Shown: one piece after another, positions 21,252 to 30,640 of the stretch
Position numbering within the stretch: position 1 is the first letter of the stretch
Layout: each line of letters begins with the position of its first letter
NCBI RefSeq assembly: GCF_963259705.1
Contig: NC_081851.1
Span: 11,506,145 to 11,570,144, forward strand
Origin: Myotis daubentonii
Taxonomy: Eukaryota; Chordata; Mammalia; Chiroptera; Vespertilionidae
DNA: 64,000 nucleotides
Direction of reading: 5' to 3'
Translations under genes and position numbers: made by a program
Notes under the pieces: generated by a model
The model's input: the letters and a program-made list of their open reading frames with translations, nothing else
Database searches by the model: none
What the model was told of the DNA's origin: nothing

Positions 21252-21440
21252 GGGGCGGGACTTCCTGGGGAGAGCAGGCAGCAGGAAGGGGCGGAGCTTC
21301 CTGGGGAAAGCTGGGAGCAGGAAGGGGCGGGACTTCCTGGGGAGAGCAGGCAGCAGGAAGGGGCGGAGCTTCCTGGGGAAAGCTGGGAGCAGGAAGGGGC
21401 GGGACTTCCTGGGGAGAGCAGGCAGCAGGAAGGGCCTGGG
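21252..21440. repeat. 36-bp GC-box/ETS-like tandem repeat
   Basis: Units start at 21252, 21288, 21324, 21360 and 21396, exactly 36 apart, with a sixth partial at 21432. Two alternating types form a 72-bp higher-order unit: A has ggggcgggacttcctgggga with 'gagcaggcagca', B has ggggcggagcttcctgggga with 'aagctgggagca'. Each carries a GC-box-like and a TTCCTG (ETS-like) motif. Confidence 0.92.
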
Positions 21441-22599
21441 TGACGCCCCCTGCTGGCCGGAAGGCCGCAGCCCCGGAAACGCGGCCACAGTGTGTCCACT
21501 CTCAGAAGCCTGGTCCCCTGATGGCAGTGAATGCAGAGCTAGGCTCTCACTTCAAGTCAGGCCAGTCTGGCTTCTCCTATGGTAACGGGCACTTAGGGAA
21601 TGTCTACTTCACATCTTAATAAGGTATGACTTTCAAAATACTGTCTTGTTAATTCTGTGTTAGTACTCAAAAGCTGAATTCCAAATGTGTTTCCTTCTTT
21701 TCTGCTCTCAGAGTCCTAACCACACACATTCCTCTTGCCCAGGTAAGAAAACCACCCCCTTCCTTGTCATGAGATGGGTGCCTGTGGATGGTGAGGGTCG
21801 GTCACATACACAGCAATGAAAAGATAAAGGCACCTGGGCATCAAAAATACCACCCCCATTCTGGTAATGTCTCCAGGAAAAGGGTAACATTTCACTTTCT
21901 CTGTGTACTTTCTCACGCTGCCTAGCACATAGCAGGTGCACTTGGGGGTGACCAACGTCCCACCGTCGGGCACTTTGGTCTTTGGCCAGAACAACTATTG
22001 GATTTCAGAAGGCTAGAGAAATGCCTGACTGTGGTACAAAGGTGAAAGAAAGATCTGCTCTTTAACAAAATCTTGTATTCATAGTTTCAAACTGTAAGCC
22101 ATTGCTCCCTGTGAGAAACACCAGGACAGAGGACTGAGGGAGGGTTTATCTTCTAATAATGTGCAATGAAGGACATCTGTGCCATGGTGCTGGGCTCAAA
22201 GTGGTGGCGGGCACGTGATGGGCATGTGCCTCAGGATACAAGGGGTTGTGCCCTCGACCTCTGTCAGCGCCACACCACAGTGACTTGATCAGATGTCCCC
22301 ACCACTTGGCTGGGGCCCTCAGAGTTGGGGGCTGTGTCACTGGCACCTGCCTCATAACATAACTTCCGTCCTGGCAGTCCTCTGGGAGTGACACCCTTTT
22401 CTGTGTCCTTCACAACCAGAGCCAAACTCCTGCCTGGCTCACATAGCTCTGCGGGATCCCGCCCTCTCTGACCTCCTCTCACTCTGCCTGCCCTTGCTCA
22501 GGGGGCTCCAGACACGCTGACCTTCTGATCCCTTGTGCACCTCAAACACATGCTCCTTACAGCCAGTCCCCCCTGACCAGTGGGCCATGCTCCTCTCAG
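21441..22599. other. Unassigned stretch
   Basis: Mixed composition. Small open frames on the minus strand (21708-21994, 22146-22482) look like chance. No repeat family recognised. Confidence 0.25.
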
Positions 22600-22935
22600 C
22601 TCTTGGCCAACTCCTGGTTACATCTCAACCTTTGGGTCCCAGTTTATGCGTGTTCTTCTCAGAGTGACTTTCCTGGTCACACGCTCCAAGCAGCTTCATA
22701 GGCACCCTAGGATTTTCTCACAGGATCCCCTGTTTTTATTCTGTGGCCTCATCACAATCTGTTCATATGCTTTACCAGTTTAATACCTGTTCTACCTTGT
22801 AGACCTTGAAGGGGGTGTCTGGCTCCGTTTTGTTCGCTGCTGTGCCCTATAATGTAGCATATGTCAGGCATCATTGAATATGGATGGACGGGATGCAGAG
22901 CCCATGGGGTGAATTAGTGAATGAATAAACTGATG
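22600..22935 (+). mobile_element. L2 (LINE2) 3' fragment
   Basis: The order 'tcagagtgactttcctggtc', 'gtagaccttgaagggggtgt', 'gtagcatatgtcaggcatca' and 'gaatgaataaac' follows the L2 3' end, which finishes near a TGAATGAATGA-like terminus. Divergence is high, as for this ancient family. Confidence 0.65.
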
Positions 22936-22954
22936 ATTTAAGAATTATGGTATT

Positions 22955-23105
22955 TTCCACAAGAAAAAAAGTATAACTGTGTGGTAATGGATATTAACTA
23001 GACTTATTGTGGTGATCGTTTGCAATATATGCAATATAAAATCATTAAGATGTATACCCAAAACTAATATGTCATATGTCAATTATATCTCGATTTTTTA
23101 AAATG
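22955..23105 (+). mobile_element. Old L1 3' UTR fragment
   Basis: 'gtggtaatggatattaacta', 'cttattgtggtgatcgtttg' and 'tcaattatatctcgat' resemble the 3' end of ancient mammalian L1 families, ending in an A-rich run. Confidence 0.65.
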
Positions 23106-23929
23106 GAAAGAAGTATGATGGTGTTGATAATATTTTTTAAGTTATTGATAGTACAGGATCAGAATGTTTTATGTTCAATTACAATATTTTTTACATTATA
23201 AAAATAATGTACAATCACTGCAAAAAGTAAAACTAAACAAGAAGATATACAAACAGGTAATTTTCCCTGTCCTCTCTATAATCCCTCTCCTTCATATTCA
23301 CCAATGTTAATAGTTTTTATGTGTGGGTATTATTCCAGATTTTTACATAAATATATATGTGTTTCTTCTTTCATACATGTGTGTGCATGTATAGATTCTA
23401 CCAGACTTTTCTAGAGAGGGAATTTAGACCCCCTTCAGCAATGTGCGACTGAGTCCATTCTCCTCCATCTCAACTAAGAATGGACATCGTAATTTCTAAC
23501 AATGTTTTCCAATCTCTGCTTCCTTGTGGATGAGGCTTCAGGGAAGTCATCCTCCTTCTGGAGTCCTGAGGCCTGAGAATGGAGAGCGGACCCCCCCTTC
23601 TGATGGGTTGCACAGTGACCTTGGCTAGAACACGTGGGGAGCAGGTGGTGGAGGGGAGTGGGAGGAGGAAGTAAATGGGCCGAGGAAAGTGAACATGGAC
23701 ATAGAGGCTGTGTTAAGGAGACTGCCTTTGGCAGTGAGGATACACAACTTGCCGGACGGAGGTCTGGGTCAAGGGCGAGTTAGTGTATGCTGACCTACTT
23801 AAAGAAAATGCGTCTTAATGACCAAATACCTCCGTGTGTCTTTAAAAAGTGAGGGCAGTTCCTCACCTACCACACATCCTTGTCATACCCGCCAATTTTC
23901 AATGAGTCCTCCCTGTCATCTAATAGACC
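23106..23929. other. Unassigned stretch
   Basis: AT-rich then mixed sequence. Parts of 23150-23420 could be old LINE, but I cannot place it. Confidence 0.2.
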
Positions 23930-24175
23930 GTCCAAATAGATCCAGAGACACAGGAGCATGGAACAGACTGTGGAATGTCAGAAGGGGCGGGAGTGGATGG
24001 GTGGGTGGGAAGGGATTAGCCAAAAACTTATATTCATATATGCATAACCCATGGACACAGACAATAGGGTGGTGGAGGCCTGGGGTGGGGGGCAGGGGTG
24101 GGCTATAAGGGGTCAATGTGGAAAAAAAGGGATATATGTAATACTTTCAACAATAAGTTTTTAAAAAATAATAGT
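23930..24175 (+). mobile_element. HAL1-like 3' end, severely truncated
   Basis: 'gagcatggaacagactgtgg', 'ttcatatatgcataaccca', 'tggacacagacaataggg' and an A-rich end match the last ~240 bases of the element at 38487-41095. It is a third copy with this 3' end. Confidence 0.8.
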
Positions 24176-24446
24176 CAGCCCACCTTTATATTTTGAGACC
24201 TTTGTCTTAATTGAGAGAGTAGGTTTTAAGGAGCCACACCCACAGCAGGGAAAGCATTGGAAATTCTGGGAGAGGGACTGACGGTGGACAGATTAGCCTG
24301 GGGAGAAAGGAGGTGGTGCTTATCACACACAGAGGCAGGGTTTGAGCTGTGACACAGCAGGCAAATGCATGCTCTTAGGGGGTGGTTGCAGGGGAGGAGA
24401 GATGGGAATACAGTGCTGATGTAGCTTCTCTGTGTTGGTACTCACA
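24176..24446. other. Unassigned stretch
   Basis: Nothing recognised between the HAL1-like 3' end and the Helitron. Confidence 0.2.
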
Positions 24447-24691
24447 TCCTAAATAATAAAAGCCTAAAATGCAAATCGACCTAACAGCAGAATGACCAGT
24501 GGAATGACCAGTCGCTATGACATGCACTGACCACCAGGGAGCAGACGCTCAACACAGGAGCTGCCCTCAGCCCTCAGGCCTAAGGCCAGCCAAGGTGGGT
24601 GCCAGTGGGGGCCCCACTGGTCACCCCGCAGATCGGCCCTGATTGCCTTGGGACCCTACCCATGAATGAATTTCATGTACTAGGCCTCTAG
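24447..24691 (+). mobile_element. Short complete HeliBat-type Helitron
   Basis: A|TCCTAAATAATAAAAGCC at the 5' end; catgaatgaatttcatg hairpin and GGCCTCTAG|T at the 3' end. Flanking A (24446) and T (24692) show insertion between A and T without duplication. At 245 bases it has no Rep/helicase and is non-autonomous. Confidence 0.93.
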
Positions 24692-24850
24692 TATAAAATA
24701 AAAAAAAACACCCTGTCTTTAAAGACCATCTTGGTATGTTGAATATATTGCATATCCCTGTTACAGGTGTCTGGTCTTCTGCACCACTCCAGGAAGAAAT
24801 TTTGGGGCATTAGTGGCATGGTTTTAAAATGAGTGAGAAAGTAGAACCTA

Positions 24851-24853
<3 letters not shown>

Positions 24854-24899
<46 letters not shown>
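24854..24899. repeat. (GA)n microsatellite
   Basis: About 23 uninterrupted GA units. The surrounding 24693-25263 is otherwise unassigned, probably ANAPC1-copy intron. Confidence 0.9.
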
Positions 24900-24901
<2 letters not shown>

Positions 24902-25263
24902 TGTTATGAGCCATCTGAGTCCCTTGACCCTTGTAGGGATAGAATTAAAGTATGCATTACTTTAGCAGTAGGTGACTAGCATAATATGGAAGTAAAAGAA
25001 AAAGTCCAGTGATGTTAATTCAATTTATTTGGATTTTCCTTCCCCCAACCCCCAAAAAAGCTGTGGAGTGGACTCAGAATCAAAGTGAAAGTAATCTCAG
25101 AGATCATAAAATTCAAATCCTAGAAGTGTTTTGAGGTCTCCAAGGTTATTGTTTGGCCCATGGAGTTGAGTTGTTAGGTTTCTTGCAGAATATTTTCTAT
25201 GACTTTTAATAGTAGATTTTTGAACCAATGCTGACAGCTATTTCTTTAATGTATCTATGGCAG

Positions 25264-25358
25264 AGAGAAAAATTCAAGTCCTCAAAAGTGTTCATTACAT
25301 CTGACTGATGTAGGCAGAAGTTCTTGTGCTTTATAGTAGAGTCCCAGCTGCAGTCATG
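25264..25358 (+). pseudogene. ANAPC1: ANAPC1-like exon 1 of 3, with in-frame stop
   Basis: Between acceptor 'ctatggcag' and donor gtaagt (25359) the frame reads REKFKSSKVFITSD, a TGA stop, then RQKFLCFIVESQLQ. This parallels APC1 in the stretch SKVFITSDLCGQKFLCFLVE. APC1 is the largest scaffold subunit of the anaphase-promoting complex, a nuclear and cytosolic ubiquitin ligase. The stop replaces a Leu codon (TTA to TGA). Splice sites are still good, so decay is recent or the copy was intron-bearing. No earlier ANAPC1 exon was found upstream. Confidence 0.8.
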
Positions 25359-25405
25359 GTAAGTGTATACTCCATAGATTCTGTGTAAATAAAGGTAGGG
25401 CTGCC

Positions 25406-25408
<3 letters not shown>

Positions 25409-25462
<54 letters not shown>
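25409..25462. repeat. (TC)n microsatellite
   Basis: About 27 TC units followed by CCTT/CCTC-rich sequence. It lies just downstream of the ANAPC1-like exon. Confidence 0.9.
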
Positions 25463-25464
<2 letters not shown>

Positions 25465-25579
25465 CTTCCCTCCCTCCCTCCTTCTCTCTCAATCTTTCTT
25501 GCTGCTTAATTAGCTGTATTTCAATACCATAATTTGCTTGCATGCAATAAAATTGACATGTTTAAGCATGCAATTAAAT

Positions 25580-26493
25580 GGATTTATGGATTTTAGTAAA
25601 TGAAGAGAGTTGTGCACCCATCACCACAATCCAGGTTTAAATTCCTCTCATCTTAAGAAGATCCCTCGGATGTGGTTTGCAGTCAGTCTTATTCCGTTCC
25701 CAGCCTCGGGCAGCCGCTCCGCAGGCTTCTGGCCTTTGTGGGGTTGCCTTTCCTGGACAGATTACAGAATCGAAATGCAGTTTTTGTGGCCCGCTTCTCT
25801 CACCAGCACAATGTTTGCTGGGCCCCGTGTGTGGCGCCTGTGATGCTGTAGTCATCTCTGTGCCATTGTTCACGGTGCAGATGCACTGCGTGTGGTTTAT
25901 CCCTCAACAGTTGATGGACATCTGCTCTGTTCCCACTTTTTGACACTGTGAGTTACTGCGCTATGAACACTGGAGCTAAGGTCTGTGTGTGGACATATGT
26001 GATTTCTTTTTCCTTGGAGAGATTGTTAGGAGTAGAATGGTTGGGTCAAATGATAAATTCACATTTAACTATTTAAGGAATTGCCAGACTGTTTCCATTC
26101 CAACCAGCCACGTCTGAGGGATTCAGTTTCCTTCTCCTTGACAAGTTCCGGTATTGTTGGTCTCTGAATGTAGCCATGCCAGTGGGTGTGAAGGGGTTTT
26201 AATTTGCATTTTCTTAATGACTTATGATGTTGAGCATCTTCTCTTGTGCTTATTAGCCACTCATTTATCTTCTTAGTGGAGATGTGTATGCATGTCTTTG
26301 CCCATTTATTTACCTCTTTACTTTGAAATAATTATAAATCACAGGAAGTTGCAAAATAGTAGAGGGGTCCTGCACTCTTTTTGCTCCAGAGGTAACATCT
26401 TACATAACTTTAGTACATAATTTGGTACATGATCAAAACTAAGGAATTGGCATCATATTCAGGCCTTATTCAGGTTTTATCAGTTTACATGGA

Positions 26494-26539
<46 letters not shown>

Positions 26540-26720
26540 CCAGGAAGTTCTCTGTGTGTAGGTTTGTGCAGACACCACAGTGAAGGTACAGAACTTCTGT
26601 ATTACCTTAAAGCTCTCCCTCATGCTTCTCCTTTATAATCACATACACCACCCCCACTTCCACCCCTACCCCTGATGACCACTAACCTGTTCTCCATCTC
26701 TATACTTTTGTCATTTATAA
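25580..26720 (-). mobile_element. Ancient L1 fragment
   Basis: Antisense L1 signatures: 'tttttgacactgtgag', 'gttttaatttgcattttctt', 'gatgttgagcatcttctctt', 'gtaacatcttacataact'. It continues at 27433 after the Helitron pair ('acagtatgaaaccttttgag'), so the Helitrons inserted into this L1. Confidence 0.75.
26499..26538. repeat. (GT)n microsatellite
   Basis: About 20 GT units inside the old L1. Confidence 0.9.
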
Positions 26721-26721
26721 A

Positions 26722-26980
26722 TCTATATATCTAAAAGCCTAATATGCTAAGTGTCCGACCATTCAACCATTCGGCCAGTTGCTACAATGCGCACTGACCA
26801 CCAGGGGGCTGACGCTCCAACTGGTAGGTTAGCTTGCTACTGGGGTCTGGCCGATCAGGACTGGGCAAGACAGGCTGGACATGTCCAGGAGCCAACCTCC
26901 CATGGTCCCTCCCAGGCCTCTAAAATATTTCTTCTAATTGCTTTCCTTTCAATGTGCACGAATTCATGCACTGGGCCACT
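26722..26980 (+). mobile_element. HeliBat-type Helitron, first of tandem pair
   Basis: The 5' end A|TCTATATATCTAAAAGCC; 'aatatgctaagtgtccgacc' and 'cactgaccaccagggggc' follow; the palindrome gtgcacgaattcatgcac lies near 26954. The final CTAG is lost or overwritten (ggccact) at the joint with the next copy. Confidence 0.88.
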
Positions 26981-27432
26981 TCCATATATATAAAAGCCTA
27001 ATATACTAAGTGTCCGACCATTCAACTGTTCGACCAGCCGCTATGACATGCACTGACCACCAGGGAAGATGCTCTGACTGGTAGGTTAGCTTGCTGCTCG
27101 GGTCTGGCCGATTGGGACTGGGCAAGATGAGCAGTGCATGCCCTGGAGCCCTCCTGTGGTCCCTCCCTGGCCAGCCAACCTCCAGCGGTCCCTCCCCAGC
27201 CAGACAGCCCTGATCAGCCCTGATCAGGACTGGGCAAGATGGCCCTGATTAACCCTGATTGGCTCCAATAGGTCCCAGTTGAGACTGGGCAAGATGGGCT
27301 GGACATATCCTGGAGCCCTCCCACATTCCCTCTCCAGCCAGCCAATCTCCTGTGGTCCCTCCCCAGGCTGTAAAATATTTCTTCCAATTAACTTCTTATC
27401 AATGTGCATGAATCTGTGCACTGAACCTCTAG
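26981..27432 (+). mobile_element. HeliBat-type Helitron, second of tandem pair
   Basis: It starts TCCATATATATAAAAGCC and ends ACCTCTAG|T (27432). It begins exactly where the first stops. The interior contains repeated 'gactgggcaagat' segments (27117, 27227, 27285). Joining 26721 to 27433 restores continuous old L1, so the pair occupies a single A|T site. Confidence 0.88.
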
Positions 27433-27540
27433 TGTTATATAAAGCAAAGGCTACAGTATGAAACCTTTTGAGGTGGGATTTTTGCAGTCAGTATAATACC
27501 CTTGAGATCATTACAGGTTATTGGATGAGTCAGTACTTTG
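27433..27540 (-). mobile_element. Ancient L1, continuation
   Basis: 'acagtatgaaaccttttgag' and 'cagtataatacccttgagat' continue the antisense L1 broken at 26721. Confidence 0.6.
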
Positions 27541-27558
27541 TGTTTTTGTAATTTAATC

Positions 27559-27654
27559 TTTAACTGCATTAAGTTTCAAGAGAGTAATCATAAAACCCAG
27601 CTCATCTTTGTCTCCATCACCAACATACAGGCAAAGGACGCTGAGCCAATGGAG
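27559..27654 (+). pseudogene. ANAPC1: ANAPC1-like exon 2 of 3, lost donor
   Basis: The frame FNCIKFQESNHKTQLIFVSI, then TNIQAKDAEPME, follows APC1 (CVKFQESNDKTQLIFGSVTN). The exon end ATGGAG is followed by ATAAAT instead of GTAAAT, so the donor GT is gone. The 5' edge is approximate because no clean acceptor AG is visible. It is in the correct order between the other two exons, with an 89-base intron to the next. Confidence 0.85.
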
Positions 27655-27743
27655 ATAAATGCAGGCACTCTTCTTGATAACTTGAAAATCATTATGTGTC
27701 ATAATTTTCAGACTTTAAAATAAAACATGTGTCCTTTTTTCAG

Positions 27744-27808
27744 AAGATAGACACCATGTTGGTCCCAGAAAGCAGTGGCAACCTCGTGCTGTACACGGAG
27801 TAGTTCGG
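27744..27808 (+). pseudogene. ANAPC1: ANAPC1-like exon 3 of 3, frameshifted
   Basis: After acceptor 'tccttttttcag' the frame reads KIDTMLVPESSGNLVLYTE then stop, and a donor gtgagt follows at 27809. APC1 has NLVLYTGVVRVG here; loss of one G in acgGgagtag explains the stop. Kept introns mean this copy arose by DNA duplication, not retrotransposition. No later ANAPC1 exon was found downstream in the window. Confidence 0.85.
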
Positions 27809-28199
27809 GTGAGTCAGAAGCAGCCTTTGGTGCCTTTGTGGGACTGCCTCCTCAGCTATGACTTGGTAATGTTGCTACAGTTTGATATTTAATATTTGTT
27901 ACTTATCTGTAGGATTGGGTAGAAGGTGTTCTAAGAGTTGAAAATGACGTCTCCAATGTAGGTTGGCCCTAAGTTGGAGATCTAAGACTCACTGCCTTGG
28001 ATGGATTGGCACTGGGAACCTGGCACAGATGGTGAACCAGCAATGGGTACAGGTAGATAGTTTTTAAAAAGTTAAGCTGAAGTTTAACAAGGAAGGTAGT
28101 TTTGAAATTGACATATGGGCAGCTTTGCTAAATCTCGGAGGTTTTGCAAGGACTCATTATATGAAATGTATACTACGTTGGCTGGGTCTTTTATCAGTT
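27809..28199. other. Unassigned, probable ANAPC1-copy intron
   Basis: No recognised repeat or exon. Confidence 0.3.
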
Positions 28200-28690
28200 G
28201 TAAAATTTACACACACAGTCATGTAAATTTTACAAATTTAAATGATGAGATTTAAATACATACACACAGTTTGAAGAATAATGCATGAGAATTCATATAA
28301 GCTCCACCCAGGTGAAGGTATAGGGGCTGCCAGTATAGTTTGTCTCCTGGGGGTCTTTCCTGACTGTACCCTCATCTTCCCACCTCCCTCATATAGACAC
28401 CATCCTGACTCTTACAATAACTCAGTCCCTTATTTTCATTACTCGTTGTTTAGTGACCCCTACTAAAGAGTGAATTATTTAGTTTTTCTCGTTTTGAATT
28501 TTTATATAAATGACACCATATCATATGATCTTCTCTGACTTGATTTTTTTGCTCAACACTGTGCTATTTTTAGATTTATCTGTGTCAGGTAGCTTTTGTT
28601 TCTTATTCTCTGTTGCATTCTATTCCATTGTATGATACCAAAACCTTTACTCTTTAACTAGTCACTAGGTTGTTTGTGTTGTTTCTTCTA
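28200..28690 (-). mobile_element. Ancient L1 fragment
   Basis: Antisense L1-like 'atataaatgacaccatatca', 'tgctcaacactgtgctattt' and 'cattctattccattgtatga'. It resumes at about 29655-29830 ('ggtgccaaatagttttccaa', 'tgtaccagtttacaacatct'). Confidence 0.6.
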
Positions 28691-28713
28691 GTAAACAATG
28701 CTTTTATTTAATA

Positions 28714-29429
28714 CTAGGGGCCTGGTGCACGAAATTCGTGCACCGGAGGGTGGGTGGGGTCCCTTAGCCCAGCCTGCACCCCCTCCCATCTGCAACCCTT
28801 TGGGGGATGTCTGACTGCCTTTCACAATCTGGGACTGCTAGCTCCTAACCCCTCGCCTGCCTACCTGCCTGCCTGATCACCCCTAACTGCCTTTGCCTCA
28901 CCCTGCATCTGGGACCCAAGATTCCCTTCTCAAGCCAGTCACAGGCACCCAGGACCTGGGCTTCCCACCCTCTGGCTGGCCTCAGGAACCCAGGATTTGG
29001 GTTGGCTTTGACTGGGCTAGCCGCAGCCGCAGGCACCCGGCACCACGGGGCGGGCAGCTTGTCCCTTTCCCAGGCCACAGGCACAGGCGCTGGCTCCTGG
29101 GACCATGGGGAAGGTGCCTTGTCCCTCTCCCTGGCCGCAGGCTGCTGGCACCTGGGACCATGCAGTGGGCAGCTCGTCCCTCTCCCAGAGTGCAGCCCCA
29201 GCTGCTGGTGCCTGGGATCGTGGGGCGGGTGGTTTATCCCTCTCCTGGGCCGCAGCCTGGCTGGTCCCCATTCCTCTCTCATGAGCTCATTTATGCCTGG
29301 CTGGTCCCCATTCTTCTCTCCCCAGTGTTGAGTGTCTGAGCAGTTCCAGCGTGAGGGCGCAAGGGCCTGAGGGTGTGAGGGTGTGAGGGTGTGATGCTTA
29401 TTTGCATATTAGCTCTTTATTATATAGGA
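28714..29429 (-). mobile_element. HeliBat-type Helitron, full length
   Basis: On the plus strand it starts A|CTAGGGGCC and the perfect palindrome ggtgcacgaa-a-ttcgtgcacc (28724-28744). It ends 'ttattatatagga' (inverse of the TCCTATATAATAA 5' end). The interior is GC-rich with long chance frames. It sits in the T-rich tail of the Ves SINE that follows. The base beyond the 5' end is C rather than the expected A (minus strand). Confidence 0.9.
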
Positions 29430-29439
29430 GTATTTAGTT

Positions 29440-29650
29440 ATTTTTAAAGAGGATATGTTTATTGATTTTTAGACAGAAAGGGAGGGAAAGAGAAACACAG
29501 ATGTGAGAGAGAAACATTGATTGGTTGCTTCCCATACACACCCTGACCAGGGATCAAACCTGAAATCTAGGTATGTGCCCTGACTAGGAATTGAACCACA
29601 AACGGTGTATGGGATGACACTCCAACCAACTGAGCCACCTGGCGAGGGCC
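29440..29650 (-). repeat. Ves SINE
   Basis: Minus-strand head 'ggccctcgccaggtggctca', 'ttcaattcctagtcagggca', tail 'tctctcacatctgtgtttct'. The direct repeat agtaaacaa (28690-28698 and 29652-29660) flanks SINE plus Helitron, so the Helitron came later. Confidence 0.9.
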
Positions 29651-29654
29651 AGTA

Positions 29655-30496
29655 AACAACATTTAAAAATTCTATTTATGTCCCCTAACCTCTGGAATAT
29701 ATGCATATCACCTTGGCCGTGTGGTGCCAAATAGTTTTCCAAAGTGTAGGTTGTACCAGTTTACAACATCTCCCCTTCCTCTTGGCTTTTCACGGTGTTT
29801 GAGAGTTCTGAATGCTTCCTTACCATTCATAATTGCTTTCCCTCACGCTGGTGCCTCATTTACAGCCTGGTGAGCATGGAGTCTGGGCGCCCATGGGCTT
29901 TGCTGACAGGGCTGAGGGGGGGCCCAGGCTTCTCCATGGTGTTTGTCTGGAGTAGGTTGGTTATTGTCTCAAAGGTTTCTCTCTTGTTAGGCTGTCCCTT
30001 TCCTGGTTCTTTGCTATTCAGGGACAGCAGTATTTCTTGGGCCTATTTTTTGTCTGTTTCCCATCATGAGGTTGTGCCTCAACTTCTGTGCAACCTGGAA
30101 GCCAATCCAAGACCTGAATGGTGTTCCAGAGGAGTGTTTAGTTCTCAGGTCTTTTGCTGTGCCCCTGCTGGTCCATTTCTCACGTGGGTTGCTGAGGCCT
30201 GCCCAGGATTTCATTTGCATGCTTAGAAACTCCATTTCTCTGTTTCCTCCCCTCACCCCTAGTTGGGACAGTGGAGTTACTACCTTGCTACTGCAGGGTG
30301 GGGGTGGGATGTAGTGCAGGAGGGAAGGGGAGAGGAACACTGTCTTATTGCAGAGCAAGGATGGAAACCAGTGCTCCTGCCCCTGCGCAGCTGCTGCACA
30401 CCAAGGCAGGAGGCTGCCTCCTGGCACTGCAAGCAGGGCTTTCTGTCCACATCTGTGAAGCTGCAGTGCCTGAGGAGGAGGGGGGTTGGGGCCACA
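29655..30496. other. Old L1 end, then unassigned GC-richer stretch
   Basis: 29655-29830 continues the antisense old L1. 29831-30496 is not recognised; several frames of 80-140 codons overlap on both strands without any known motif. Confidence 0.3.
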
Positions 30497-30640
30497 AGGT
30501 TGTTTGTGTTGTTTCTTCTAGTAAACAATGCTTTTACTTAATACTAGAGGCCTGGTGCAGCTGCGGGGTGAGGCAGAGACAGTTAGGGGTGATCAGGCAG
30601 GCAGAGGTGGTTAGGGGAAATCAGGCAACCTTGTTGCTCA
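30497..30640 (-). mobile_element. Helitron 3' end with copied flank and inverted interior
   Basis: 30497-30559 equals 28667-28729 with two mismatches: 47 bases of host flank outside the Helitron's CTAG plus the first Helitron bases. From 30562 the sequence matches the Helitron interior at 28866-28906 in the opposite orientation ('agttaggggtgatcaggcag'). Confidence 0.8.

Noticed and set aside
21252..21440. A CRISPR array
   Set aside because: Regular 36-bp units have no unique spacers, and the genome is mammalian.
28845..29339. Long overlapping frames on both strands
   Set aside because: They lie wholly inside a Helitron interior with GC-rich repeats; no Rep or helicase motif.
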